Origin: Paraburkholderia sp. BL9I2N2
Lineage (GTDB): Bacteria > Pseudomonadota > Gammaproteobacteria > Burkholderiales > Burkholderiaceae
Assembly (NCBI RefSeq): GCF_004339745.1
Contig: NZ_SMGP01000001.1
Span: forward strand, 868,001-932,000
Direction of reading: 5' to 3'
DNA length: 64,000 bases
Part shown: positions 39,635 through 48,232 of the stretch, piece by piece
How positions within the stretch are numbered: position 1 is the stretch's first letter
Layout of the letters: every line of letters starts with the position of its first letter
Position numbers and translations under genes: made by a program
Notes under the pieces: model-generated
The model's input: the letters and a program-made list of their open reading frames with translations, nothing else
Told to the model about the DNA's origin: nothing
Databases searched by the model: none

Positions 39635-39922
39635 ATGGCCCGTTTCCGGGAGGCTCTGATGCGAGCCTCACTGTTCGATTTCGGTGACATTGATGCGATC
39701 ACCTATATCGTGCAGGTGTCGCGGCTGGCTGAACGCATGCATACGCGCATTGACCTCGGGCATCCGCAGCCTTGGGGCGAGGACAGCAATGCCGTGATCC
39801 AAAGGGCGCTCGTGAGGGGCCCATTCGGATACGGCGCAAGCATCCGACAACGTGCGCTGCTGACGACGTCTACCAACCTGCGTTTCCCACCAGAACAACC
39901 CAACTCCATCGGAGAAAAATGA
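39635..39922 (+). CDS. Hypothetical protein of the tRNA-Leu islet
   Basis: A 95-residue protein not recognised: MARFREALMRASLFDFGDIDAI is probably helical, and the C-terminal half is polar. The ATG at 39635 follows AGGAG by about 11 nt. Its stop overlaps the start of the next gene (ATGA at 39919-39922), which supports it as a real translated gene. No signal peptide or membrane segment. Confidence 0.45.
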   Translation: MARFREALMRASLFDFGDIDAITYIVQVSRLAERMHTRIDLGHPQPWGEDSNAVIQRALVRGPFGYGASIRQRALLTTSTNLRFPPEQPNSIGEK

Positions 39923-40554
39923 TGGGCAGTGAAAAATCGAAGCGCGCACGCCGCGCCGCCGAAAGCCTCTTCGGGGATTTGCCGACCAGCAGCAACACCA
40001 CGGCCAGCCGGCCCTCGAATCCCTTCGGCAACGACCCCTTCGACAATCCCGCCAGCGTGACGCCGACAGGGAACAAACTCGTCGTGCTGCCGGCCCAGTT
40101 CGAACTGCCGCCCGGCTATGAAGACGCGGCGGCCATGCGCGATGCGCTCGCCCGCATCTGGCGCATGGACTGGATCAAGGTCGGGAAAGACGAATGCGTG
40201 GTCAGACTGCCAGTGGGTTGGCGCGCGGACAAGTCGGTGGACGGTGTTCTGCGAATCGAATCGGCGGGCGTCGTTCGTGCGCAGGGCCGCATCGTGGAGG
40301 GCGCCGCATTGCAGATTCTTCCGCGCTACTACCTGAAGGCGGAATTCCACGAGGCGAACGACCACTGCCGGATCGTCGTGCGGGATCGCGGCCGTAACAA
40401 CAGCGTCCTGAAGGATTCGTTCTGGGATACGCGCAGTGGCCCGAACCATCCTCAGTGGAAGATCCTGTCCGACTGGCTGGACAAGGAATACCCGGATCAT
40501 CGCGATCCGCTTCGGTATTGGGAAGATTGCGAAGACAATCGCCGCGGTGTTTGA
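39919..40554 (+). CDS. Hypothetical protein of the tRNA-Leu islet
   Basis: A 211-residue soluble protein not recognised. The N-terminal 50 residues are polar and low in complexity (RARRAAESLFGDLPTSSN). The rest looks like a folded alpha/beta domain with LPPGYEDAAAMRDALARIW, RLPVGWRADKSVDGVLRIES and a C-terminal WKILSDWLDKEYPDHRD. Two adjacent ATGs (39919, 39922) follow GGAG; the first couples to the stop of the upstream gene. A metallopeptidase gene follows 19 bp downstream, so an operon is likely. Confidence 0.6.
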   Translation: MMGSEKSKRARRAAESLFGDLPTSSNTTASRPSNPFGNDPFDNPASVTPTGNKLVVLPAQFELPPGYEDAAAMRDALARIWRMDWIKVGKDECVVRLPVGWRADKSVDGVLRIESAGVVRAQGRIVEGAALQILPRYYLKAEFHEANDHCRIVVRDRGRNNSVLKDSFWDTRSGPNHPQWKILSDWLDKEYPDHRDPLRYWEDCEDNRRGV

Positions 40555-40573
40555 GTAGGTGCCGACCAGAACC

Positions 40574-41077
40574 ATGTCCCACCTGAAATACCTGAGCGGC
40601 TACCCTCCCGCGCTGCAAGAGAAAGTCAAGAAGCTGATCGCCGAAGATCAACTCGGCTCCTATCTCACGGCGCGCTATCCCAACACGCACGACGTGCAAA
40701 CAGACAGAGCGCTGTACGCCTACTGCGCCGACCTGAAGCGCGAGCACCTGCGCAGCGCGGACCAGATCGACAAGGTCACCTACGACAGCAAACTCGACGT
40801 CGTACGCCACGCACTAGGTCTGCATACGAGCATTTCCCGCGTGCAAGGCGGCAAGCTGAAAGCGAAGAAGGAAATCCGCATCGCCTCGCTGTTCAAATCG
40901 GCGGCGCCGGAATTTCTGAAAATGATCGTGGTGCACGAACTCGCTCATCTGAAGGAAAGCGACCACAACAAGGCCTTTTACCGACTCTGCGAGTTCATGC
41001 AACCGGGTTACCACCAGATCGAATTCGACTTGCGTCTTTACCTGACGCATCGCGCATTGGCGAAAAGCCCGACCTGA
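40574..41077 (+). CDS. YgjP-like (DUF45) metallopeptidase
   Basis: A 167-residue protein with the zinc motif HELAHLKESDHNKAFYRLCEFMQPGY, i.e. HExxH followed by a distal His before F/Y, as in the DUF45/YgjP family related to SprT and WLM peptidases. The N-terminal part (KEIRIASLFKSAAPEFLKMIVV) fits the family. It has no signal peptide and acts in the cytoplasm. The ATG at 40574 has only a weak ribosome site. It is the last gene of the small islet operon and converges on the YdeP-type gene. Confidence 0.8.
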   Translation: MSHLKYLSGYPPALQEKVKKLIAEDQLGSYLTARYPNTHDVQTDRALYAYCADLKREHLRSADQIDKVTYDSKLDVVRHALGLHTSISRVQGGKLKAKKEIRIASLFKSAAPEFLKMIVVHELAHLKESDHNKAFYRLCEFMQPGYHQIEFDLRLYLTHRALAKSPT

Positions 41078-41087
41078 TCGTCAAGCG

Positions 41088-43403
41088 TCACGCGGCAACC
41101 GCTTCAATCCCGGAAGCCTTCAACAAAACCGGAATCGACTTAGACGTCGGCGTTCCCGCGCCATCGGCGACCGACGACAGCGGCACGAGCGGATTCGTCT
41201 CCGGATAATAAGCGCCGAGACAACCGCGCGGAATGTCGTACTCCACGAGCAGAAAACCTTCCGCGTGACGCTCGATGCCGTCGGCCCACACGCTCGTGAT
41301 ATCCACGCGCTGTCCCGCCACGAAGCCGAGCATCGCGAGGTCGTCCTTGTTGGCGAACAACACGCGACGCTGCCCATACACACCGCGATAGCGGTCGTCC
41401 AGACCGTAGATCGTCGTGTTGTACTGATCGTGCGAGCGCGTCGTCATCAATGTCATCAGCCGCTCGCCGTGTTCTTTGCGCGCTTGATGAATCGGCGTAG
41501 CCATATCGATCGCGTGCACCAGGAACTGCGCCTTGCCGCTCGGCGTCTTCCAGATCCGCTCGCGCGACGCCACGCCGAGGTGGAAGCCGCCAGGATTCTT
41601 CAACCGCTCGTTGTAGTCCGTGAAGCCCTCGATCACCTGCGCGATGCCGTCGCGGATCAGCGAGTAGTCCGCGGCCTGCGCGAGCCAATCCACTTTCTCG
41701 CTGCCGAGCGTCGCATGCGCCATGCGCGCCACGATCGCGATTTCCGACAGCAGATTCTCCGACGCCGGTTTGTTCATGCCGTACGAGATATGCACCATGC
41801 TCATCGAATCCTCGACGCTCACGCCTTGCGCCACGCCGTTCTGCAGGTCGATCTCGGTGCGGCCGAGCGTCGGCAGAATCAGCGCGTCGCGTCCATGCAC
41901 GAGGTGGCTGCGATTCAGCTTGGTCGTGATGTGTACGGTGAGGTCGCACGAACGCATCGCTTCCCATGTGCGCGGCGTATCGGGCGTCGCGATCGAGAAA
42001 TTGCCGCCGAGGCCGATGAACACTTTCACCTTGCCGTCGAGCATCGCCTGAATCGTATTGACGACGTCGAGTCCGTGTTCGCGCGGCGGCTCGAAATCGT
42101 AGACTTCGCCGAGCCGGTCGAGAAACGCCTGGGTCGGCCTTTCTTCAATGCCGACCGTGCGGTCGCCTTGCACGTTCGAGTGCCCGCGCACCGGGCACAG
42201 GCCCGCGCCGCGCCGGCCGATGTTGCCGCGCATCATCATCAGGTTCGACAGGATCTGCACCGTCGGCACCGAATTCTTGTGCTGCGTGAGGCCCATGCCC
42301 CACGTCGAGATCACGGCGCGCCCCTTCACGTAGATGTCGGCGAGCTTCAGCACGTCTTCGAACGGCACGCCCGCTTCGGCGACGATCGTGTCCCAGTTTT
42401 CGGCGCGCAGGTCATCGGCGAACGCCTCGAAGCCCACGGTATGTTCGGCGATGAACGCGACGTCGAGCATGCGCTCGAGACCCGACGCCACAGCCTCATC
42501 GTCGAGTTCGATCACGCGCTTGGCGACGCCCTTGATCAGCGCGAAATCGCCGCCGACCTTCGGGCGGATGAACACGGAACTGATCCTGGTGCTGCCCATC
42601 GTCAGCATTTCCACCGGATGCTGCGGGCTCGCAAAGCGCTCGAGGCCGCGCTCCTTCAGCGGATTGATCGACACGATGGTCGCGCCGCGTTTGGCGCACT
42701 CGCGCAGTTCGCCGAGCATCCGCGGATGGTTGGTGGCCGGATTCTGGCCGAAGATCAGGAGCGTATCGGCGTGTTCGAAGTCGTCGAGCGTCACCGTGCC
42801 TTTGCCGATGCCGACCGTATGCGGCAAGCCGCGGCTGGTCGCCTCGTGGCACATGTTCGAGCAGTCGGGGAAGTTGTTGGTGCCGTACATGCGCACGAAC
42901 AGCTGGTACAGGAACGCGGCTTCGTTGCTGGCGCGGCCCGAGGTGTAGAAGGCGGCGCGGTCCGGATCGTCGAGGCGCTTCAGGTGATCGGCGATCAGAT
43001 CGAACGCTTCGTCCCAGCCGATCGGCACGTAGCGGTCGCGCACGGCGTCGTAGACGAGCGGGTCGGTCAGGCGGCCGTGCTGTTCGAGTTCGAAGTCCGA
43101 TTGCGTCATCAGTTCGGCAATGGTGTGTTGCTCGAAGAACGCCGGCGTCACGCGCTTGCTGGTCGCTTCGGCGGCCACGGCCTTCACGCCGTTTTCGCAG
43201 AACTCGAAGGTGGATGCATGCTCGCGATCCGGCCACGCGCAGCCGGGGCAGTCGAAGCCGTCCGGCTGATTCTGCTTGAACAGCATGCGGTAGTCGCCGC
43301 CCGTCACCTTTTCCTTGATCAGGTTGATGGCGACGTACTTGAGCGCGCCCCAGCCTGCGGCGGGGTGCGTGTAGGGTTCGATGCGAGCTTCGGGTTTCTT
43401 CAT
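41088..43403 (-). CDS. FdhF/YdeP-family molybdopterin oxidoreductase
   Basis: A 771-residue cytoplasmic bis-MGD enzyme. The N-terminal part has FDCPGCAWPDREHASTFEFCENG with cysteines that may bind an Fe-S cluster. Molybdopterin-binding blocks follow (FYTSGRASNEAAFLYQLF, LIFGQNPATNHPRM, ISTWGMGLTQHKNS), and a C-terminal molydop-binding domain (MTTRSHDQYNTTIYGLDDRYRGV). This is the YdeP/FdhF group, linked to acid resistance in E. coli, with unknown physiological substrate. It is divergent from a MocR-type regulator, which may control it. Confidence 0.9.
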   Translation of the reverse strand: MKKPEARIEPYTHPAAGWGALKYVAINLIKEKVTGGDYRMLFKQNQPDGFDCPGCAWPDREHASTFEFCENGVKAVAAEATSKRVTPAFFEQHTIAELMTQSDFELEQHGRLTDPLVYDAVRDRYVPIGWDEAFDLIADHLKRLDDPDRAAFYTSGRASNEAAFLYQLFVRMYGTNNFPDCSNMCHEATSRGLPHTVGIGKGTVTLDDFEHADTLLIFGQNPATNHPRMLGELRECAKRGATIVSINPLKERGLERFASPQHPVEMLTMGSTRISSVFIRPKVGGDFALIKGVAKRVIELDDEAVASGLERMLDVAFIAEHTVGFEAFADDLRAENWDTIVAEAGVPFEDVLKLADIYVKGRAVISTWGMGLTQHKNSVPTVQILSNLMMMRGNIGRRGAGLCPVRGHSNVQGDRTVGIEERPTQAFLDRLGEVYDFEPPREHGLDVVNTIQAMLDGKVKVFIGLGGNFSIATPDTPRTWEAMRSCDLTVHITTKLNRSHLVHGRDALILPTLGRTEIDLQNGVAQGVSVEDSMSMVHISYGMNKPASENLLSEIAIVARMAHATLGSEKVDWLAQAADYSLIRDGIAQVIEGFTDYNERLKNPGGFHLGVASRERIWKTPSGKAQFLVHAIDMATPIHQARKEHGERLMTLMTTRSHDQYNTTIYGLDDRYRGVYGQRRVLFANKDDLAMLGFVAGQRVDITSVWADGIERHAEGFLLVEYDIPRGCLGAYYPETNPLVPLSSVADGAGTPTSKSIPVLLKASGIEAVAA

Positions 43404-43573
43404 GATGTTGCCGCCGGATCGGGCTTGAACGAGGCTGTTGAGCCGATAGGTGCAAGCCTACTGTGTTCCAAAAAGGGCGCAGCATACAGAAAATTGGAAA
43501 GAGAAGGGATACAGTTGCGAGACTTTTGTCATAGACTGGCGTTCCAGCCCACGCTTCGGTTTGACTCAGGTCC

Positions 43574-45007
43574 TTGAAACTGTACGAAAAACTCGCCGAT
43601 GAAATGACCGAAGCCGTGCGTCGCGGGGTGTTCGCGGCGGGCGAGCGGATTCCGTCGGTGCGCCAGGCGAGCCAGCAGCACGGCGTCAGCATCAAGACGG
43701 TGTTGCACGCATACGCGTTGCTGGAAAGCCGTGGGATTGTCGAGACCCGTCCGCAGTCGGGCTATTTCGTGCGCGACGCCGCAGCGCGGGCAGTAGCGCT
43801 CGACGAACCGCGGCCCGGCCGCCTGTCAACACCGCAGACGCCGCCGGTGGCCGCCGCGGTGGACGTGAGCCGCCTCGTGCTGTCGACGTTGCGCAGCATC
43901 CGCGCGCACGACGCCGTGCCGTTCGGCTCGCCGTATCCGGATCCGTCGCTGTTCCCGTGGCGGCGCATCAATCAGTACGCGAACGCGATCGCGCGACGCC
44001 ACGCGAGTTGGAACCTGATTGACGACCTGCCGCCGGGCAACCCCGAACTGATCCGGCAGATCGCCCGGCGCTACGCCGAGAACGGCGTGCCGGTCGATCC
44101 CGACGAAATCGTCATCACGCTCGGCGCGACCGAAGCGATCAACCTGAGCCTGCAGGCGGTCGCCAAACCCGGCGACACGGTGGCCGTCGAATCGCCGACT
44201 TATTACGCGATGCTGCATGCCATCGAGCGTCTGGGCATGCGCGCGATCGAGGTGTCCACGCATCCGGTGCACGGCATCGATATCGAGGCGTTGGCTCAAG
44301 TGATCGCCGAACAGAAAATCGCGGCCTGCATGGTGATGCCGAACTTCCAGAATCCGCTCGGTTTCCAGATGCCCGACACGCGCAAGCGGCAACTGGTCGA
44401 ACTGCTCGCCGCGCACGAGATTCCCGTGATCGAAAACGATGTCTATCAGGAGCTGTACTTCGGCGAGACGCGGCCGTCGACCTTGAAGAACTTCGACAAG
44501 AAAGGGCTGGTGCTGCACTGCGCGTCGTTTTCGAAGAGCCTGACCGCGTCGTACCGGATCGGTTGGGCGCTGCCGGGACGCTATCGCGCGCAGGTCGAGA
44601 AGCTGAAGTTTCTCAATACGCTGACCACGCCGTCGGTGCCGCAAGTCGCGGTCGCCGATTATTTGCGGCAGGACGGCTACGACCGGCATCTGCGGCACGT
44701 GCGCAAGGTCTACCGGCAGCAGGCGAGCATCATGATGGCGATGGTGCAGCGGTTTTTTCCGGTCGGCACGCGTATGTCGACGCCGCAGGGTGGATACGTG
44801 CTGTGGGTGGAACTGCCCGAGCGCGTCGATTCGATGCGGCTCTACCAGGCGGCGCTTGCGCGCAGCATCACGGTCGGGCCGGGCATGATGTTTTCGACGC
44901 GCAACGATTTCCGCCACTTCATCCGGCTCAACTACAGCTATCCGTGGACGGCGCAGACCGAAGCGGCTTTGAAGACGTTGGGTGAACTGGTCACACAGAT
45001 GGCATAA
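43574..45007 (+). CDS. MocR-type regulator (GntR HTH fused to aminotransferase fold)
   Basis: A 477-residue fusion. An N-terminal GntR winged helix (MKLYEKLADEMTEAVRRG, ERIPSVRQASQQHGVSIKTV, ESRGIVETRPQSGYFV) is joined to a class I aminotransferase domain (ITLGATEAINLSLQAVAKPGD, MPNFQNPLGFQMP) with the PLP Lys in SFSKSLTASYRIGW. The start is TTG at 43574, which aligns with the usual family N terminus; no ATG is available before the HTH. It is divergent from the YdeP-type gene by 170 bp and is followed by a small winged-helix gene. Confidence 0.88.
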   Translation: MKLYEKLADEMTEAVRRGVFAAGERIPSVRQASQQHGVSIKTVLHAYALLESRGIVETRPQSGYFVRDAAARAVALDEPRPGRLSTPQTPPVAAAVDVSRLVLSTLRSIRAHDAVPFGSPYPDPSLFPWRRINQYANAIARRHASWNLIDDLPPGNPELIRQIARRYAENGVPVDPDEIVITLGATEAINLSLQAVAKPGDTVAVESPTYYAMLHAIERLGMRAIEVSTHPVHGIDIEALAQVIAEQKIAACMVMPNFQNPLGFQMPDTRKRQLVELLAAHEIPVIENDVYQELYFGETRPSTLKNFDKKGLVLHCASFSKSLTASYRIGWALPGRYRAQVEKLKFLNTLTTPSVPQVAVADYLRQDGYDRHLRHVRKVYRQQASIMMAMVQRFFPVGTRMSTPQGGYVLWVELPERVDSMRLYQAALARSITVGPGMMFSTRNDFRHFIRLNYSYPWTAQTEAALKTLGELVTQMA

Positions 45008-45028
45008 GAGAACGAGGAGACATTCACC

Positions 45029-45337
45029 ATGGAAGACGACGAACTCGATCCGGTGCTGGCCGCCGTGCTGACGCAACTATGGCGCGCGCATCGGGAAACG
45101 CCGGGCGGCGCGTGGTCGCTCGCCAAACTGTCGAAGCAGGCGGGCGTGCCGATGAGCGGCTTGCGCCGGCACTTGACGGCGCTCGTCGACGGCGGTCTGG
45201 TGGACACCACCTTCAACGAGGAAGGGACAGGCACGGCGCGCCTGAGCGAACTCGGCGAAAGCCTGTGTGCCGACTTGTTCGGCGATGGCGAATTGCCCGA
45301 TGACGACGAGGCGGATCCGTCGCCGAAGCTTCACTGA
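45029..45337 (+). CDS. Small winged-helix regulator-like protein
   Basis: A 102-residue protein with one predicted winged helix: [49 protein letters not shown], then an acidic tail ([16 protein letters not shown]). It resembles ArsR/IclR-type DNA-binding domains without an effector domain. The start follows GAGGAGACATTCACC. It lies 21 bp after the MocR gene and is probably co-transcribed. Confidence 0.75.
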   Translation: MEDDELDPVLAAVLTQLWRAHRETPGGAWSLAKLSKQAGVPMSGLRRHLTALVDGGLVDTTFNEEGTGTARLSELGESLCADLFGDGELPDDDEADPSPKLH

Positions 45338-45367
45338 AGCGCGTCGCGCGTGACTGGGCGACAGATC

Positions 45368-45391
45368 GGCGAGCCGCGTGCGCGGCTCGCC
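45368..45391. terminator. Palindromic hairpin between convergent genes
   Basis: GGCGAGCCGCG and CGCGGCTCGCC flank a 2-nt centre. It lies between the winged-helix gene and the SDR gene and may act in both directions. No T-run follows, so its strength as a terminator is uncertain. Confidence 0.4.
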
Positions 45392-45402
45392 TGAGCGCGA
45401 GC

Positions 45403-46152
45403 TTAAAGCTGGCTCATACCGCCATCGGCGATGATTTCCGTGCCGACAATGAACGCCGATTCCGGCGCCGAAAGATGCAGCACGGTCGAGGCGATTTCTT
45501 CCGGCGTGCCGAAGCGGCCGACCGGCACCTGGCCGAGAATCTGCGCGGCGGTGGCTTCGAGCGCGGCGGCGTCGAGACCGAGCTTGCCGTACAGCGGCGT
45601 TTGCACCGGACCGGGGCTCACCACATTGACGCGCACGCCTTGCGGCAGCAATTCCGACGACAGCGTCTTCGCCAGCGAAATCACGGCGGCCTTGCTCGCC
45701 GCATACACGGATGACGCCGGCATACCGATATGCGCATTGATCGATCCGTTGATCACGATCGACGCGCCGCGATTGAGCAACGGCAACAGTGCCTGAATCT
45801 GGAAGTAGGCGCCCTTGACGTTGGTGTTGAACATCGCGTCCCAGAAGGCTTCGTCGACATCCGGGAACGGCGCGAATTTCGCGGTGCCGGCGTTGACGAA
45901 CACCGCGTCGAGGCGGATGCCGGCGGCGCTGATCGCGGCGGCCAGTTCACGCGCCGACGCCACCGAGCCGGCGTCGTTGCGCACCGCGACGGCGTCGGCG
46001 CCGAGCGCCAGTCTGGCCGTTTCGAGCGCATCGGCGTCGCGGCCGGTGATGACCACACGGGCGCCTTCGTGGGCGAATGCCTTGGCGGCTGCGAAGCCGA
46101 TGCCGCTGCTGCCGCCGGTGACGAGAACCGACTTACCTTGGAAGCGAGTCAT
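45403..46152 (-). CDS. Short-chain dehydrogenase/reductase
   Basis: A 249-residue NAD(P)-dependent oxidoreductase. It has the Rossmann motif VTGGSSGIGFAAAKAFA, the NAGT motif in VFVNAGTAKF, the catalytic INGSINAHIG (Ser) and YAASKAAV (Tyr-x-x-x-Lys) and the C-terminal VVSPGPVQTPLY. Substrate unknown; the sequence is close in type to general SDR oxidoreductases annotated near glucose dehydrogenases. It is divergent from the BMP-family gene with two inverted repeats between them. Confidence 0.9.
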   Translation of the reverse strand: MTRFQGKSVLVTGGSSGIGFAAAKAFAHEGARVVITGRDADALETARLALGADAVAVRNDAGSVASARELAAAISAAGIRLDAVFVNAGTAKFAPFPDVDEAFWDAMFNTNVKGAYFQIQALLPLLNRGASIVINGSINAHIGMPASSVYAASKAAVISLAKTLSSELLPQGVRVNVVSPGPVQTPLYGKLGLDAAALEATAAQILGQVPVGRFGTPEEIASTVLHLSAPESAFIVGTEIIADGGMSQL

Positions 46153-46240
46153 TTTGAATCTCCGAAAGAGTGTTGCGGGTTGGTGAGAGTCATAGTGCGC
46201 CTGTGCGAGATGCTTGCCGTACCACTTCTCCGATGCACTC

Positions 46241-46257
46241 GTTCGAAGTCATCGAAC
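46241..46257. promoter_or_regulatory. Inverted repeat in the SDR/BMP divergent region
   Basis: Arms GTTCGA and TCGAAC are separated by 5 nt. It lies about 90 bp from the SDR start. Confidence 0.35.
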
Positions 46258-46284
46258 ATGTTTCCTGGCCACCCAGAATACTGG

Positions 46285-46309
46285 ATTCGTTATAGACGAG
46301 ATAACGAAT
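46285..46309. promoter_or_regulatory. Perfect 9-bp inverted repeat, operator candidate
   Basis: Arms ATTCGTTAT and ATAACGAAT are separated by 7 nt, 110 bp upstream of the BMP gene. A perfect, AT-rich dyad in GC-rich DNA suggests a dimeric regulator site. It is followed by an AT-rich tract that may be part of the promoter. Confidence 0.5.
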
Positions 46310-46419
46310 AATAATTTTTCCGCTGAAATTGACCTTCGAATATGGCCCCCTATGCTGGAGCCTTGCCCGGGTCATCCCAAGCGCTGGGGCAAGCACCTTC
46401 AACCATCTTCGGAGAATCC

Positions 46420-47559
46420 ATGAAAACAACGCTGGCGCGAGCGCTGCATCATTCACTGCGCATCAAAACCGTCCGAACCGTCCGCACGCTCATTTCAGCG
46501 ACGCTTGGCGCGAGCCTGGCATTCAGCGCCGCGGGGGCGTCGGCCGCCGCCACGCAGCCGATCGGCATTGCCTTCGTCTATCTCGGCAATCCCGGCGACG
46601 CCGGCTGGACCTACGCGCACGAACAGGGCGTGAAAGCGCTCGAGGCGAAGTTCGGCGACAAGGTCAAGGTGACGCGCGTCGAGAACGTGCCGGAGTCGGC
46701 GGATTCGGAGCGCGTGTTCCGCGATCTGGCGTCCAAGGGCAACAAGATCGTGGTGGGTTCGAGCTTCGGCTTCCAGGATTTCGAACTGAAGGTCGCGAAG
46801 GACTTCCCGGACGCCGTGTTCGAACATGCCACCGGCTACAAGAAGGCCGCCAACTTCGCCACCTATGACGTGCGCACCTATCAGAGCGCTTATCTGGCAG
46901 GTCTCGTCGCGGGCTATACGACCAAGTCGAATACACTCGGTTTTGTCGGCTCCGTGCCGGTGCCCGAAGTCGTGCGCAACATCAACGCGTTCACGATGGG
47001 CGCACGCTCGGTCAATCCGAATGCGCGCGTGAAGGTGGTGTGGATCAACAGCTGGTTCGATCCGGGCCGCGAAAAGCAGGCTGCCGAAACGCTGATCGGC
47101 CAGGGCGCCGACGTGCTGATCCAGAACACCGATTCGACGGCGACCATGCAGACCGCCGAGCAGAAGAAGGTGCATGCGTTCGGCTGGGACTCGGATATGA
47201 AGAAGTTCGGGCCGAACGCGCAACTCGGCGCATGCGTGAGCAACTGGGGCGTGTACTACACGCATCTGGTGGATCAGGTGATGGCGGGCACATGGAACAA
47301 CTCGCCGGTGTGGTGGGGGCTGAAAGAGAAAGCGATCGATCTCGCCGACATCAACACCGACGCCGTATCGCCGGCCGCGCAAAAGGCCTTGAGCCAGAAG
47401 CGCGACGACATTATCTCCGGCAAGTTCAATCCGTTTGCCGGTCCGATCATGGATCAATCCGGCGCGGTGAAGGTCGCCGCGGGCAAGTCGCTGAGCGATC
47501 CGGAACTGCTGCGTTTGAACTGGTTCGTGCAAGGCGTGGATGGCTCGCTGCCCAAGTAG
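46420..47559 (+). CDS. BMP-family nucleoside-type ABC substrate-binding protein
   Basis: A 379-residue periplasmic binding protein of the BMP/PnrA type with a signal peptide (ISATLGASLAFSAAGASAA). Family blocks are IGIAFVYLGNPGDAGWTYAHEQG, GSSFGFQDFELKVAKDFPD, FATYDVRTYQSAYLAGLVAG and HAFGWDSDMKKFGPNAQL. BMP proteins usually bind nucleosides or purines. The start follows CGGAGAATCC. The next gene, 43 bp downstream, encodes a nucleoside deaminase, which supports purine salvage. Permease and ATPase genes are not in this window. Confidence 0.9.
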   Translation: MKTTLARALHHSLRIKTVRTVRTLISATLGASLAFSAAGASAAATQPIGIAFVYLGNPGDAGWTYAHEQGVKALEAKFGDKVKVTRVENVPESADSERVFRDLASKGNKIVVGSSFGFQDFELKVAKDFPDAVFEHATGYKKAANFATYDVRTYQSAYLAGLVAGYTTKSNTLGFVGSVPVPEVVRNINAFTMGARSVNPNARVKVVWINSWFDPGREKQAAETLIGQGADVLIQNTDSTATMQTAEQKKVHAFGWDSDMKKFGPNAQLGACVSNWGVYYTHLVDQVMAGTWNNSPVWWGLKEKAIDLADINTDAVSPAAQKALSQKRDDIISGKFNPFAGPIMDQSGAVKVAAGKSLSDPELLRLNWFVQGVDGSLPK

Positions 47560-47602
47560 AAATTTACTTCGCTAATCTAACTATTATTCAAGGAGATCGC
47601 CC

Positions 47603-48145
47603 GTGAGTCTGACCGTTTCGACGGAGGCCGCCACCGCGGCCGCGAACTATCCGCCGCAGGGTTTGACGCCCACGCACGAACAGATCGTGCGGCATCTGCG
47701 GCATTCGAGCCGGGTGGCGGAGCGGGCGACGCTGCTAGGACATCATCCGTTCGGCGCGGTGCTGGTCGGGCCGGACCAGGAGACCGTGCTGATGGAACAG
47801 GGCAACGTCGACACGGTGAATCACGCGGAGTCGGTGCTGGCGCGCGTGGCGGCGTTGAACTTCACGCCCGAGTATTTGTGGAGTTGCACGCTGTACACGT
47901 CGGTCGAACCTTGCTGCATGTGCGCCGGGACGATGTATTGGGCCAACATCGGCCGGGTCGTGTTCGGCATGACCGAGAAGCGCTTGCTGGAAGCAACCGG
48001 CGATCACGCCGAGAATCCGACCATGAGCGTGGACTGCCGGTATGTGTTCGATCATTGCCAGAAACCGGTCGAGGTGCTCGGGCCGGTGCCCGAGGTGGAA
48101 GCCGAGGTGATGGAAGTTCAGCGCAGATTCTGGAGCGGCCGGTAG
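47603..48145 (+). CDS. Nucleoside/guanine deaminase family protein
   Basis: A 180-residue zinc deaminase of the cytidine/deoxycytidylate superfamily. The motif HAESVLARVAAL supplies the His and catalytic Glu, and TSVEPCCMCAGTMYW supplies PCxxC. Length and layout fit guanine deaminase or a nucleoside deaminase of the tRNA-adenosine-deaminase fold. The GTG at 47603 has a strong ribosome site (AAGGAGATC). It follows a BMP-type purine-binding protein, which suggests catabolism of the imported base or nucleoside. Confidence 0.88.
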   Translation: MSLTVSTEAATAAANYPPQGLTPTHEQIVRHLRHSSRVAERATLLGHHPFGAVLVGPDQETVLMEQGNVDTVNHAESVLARVAALNFTPEYLWSCTLYTSVEPCCMCAGTMYWANIGRVVFGMTEKRLLEATGDHAENPTMSVDCRYVFDHCQKPVEVLGPVPEVEAEVMEVQRRFWSGR

Positions 48146-48187
48146 CAGTGCTTTCGCCGCCTTCGCGGGAGAACGACCACCTTGCAC

Positions 48188-48220
48188 GCATGCTGGCGTG
48201 GCGGCGCTCCGCCAGCATGC
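48188..48220. terminator. Hairpin between deaminase and LprI-like genes
   Basis: Perfect 11-bp arms GCATGCTGGCG and CGCCAGCATGC with an 11-nt loop lie between convergent genes. On the plus strand CCTTTCTC follows. It is a candidate terminator for the deaminase gene. Confidence 0.5.
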
Positions 48221-48232
48221 GAATCACCTTTC

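Noticed and set aside
38516..41087. An attachment-site duplication of the tRNA-Leu 3' end marking an island boundary.
   Set aside because: No second copy of the T-arm/acceptor sequence was found in the downstream region by eye, and there is no integrase gene.
41265..43577. A 770-codon plus-strand frame antisense to the YdeP-type gene.
   Set aside because: The same pattern of Arg/His/Ala-rich translation without a domain or ribosome site; the minus-strand gene is clear.
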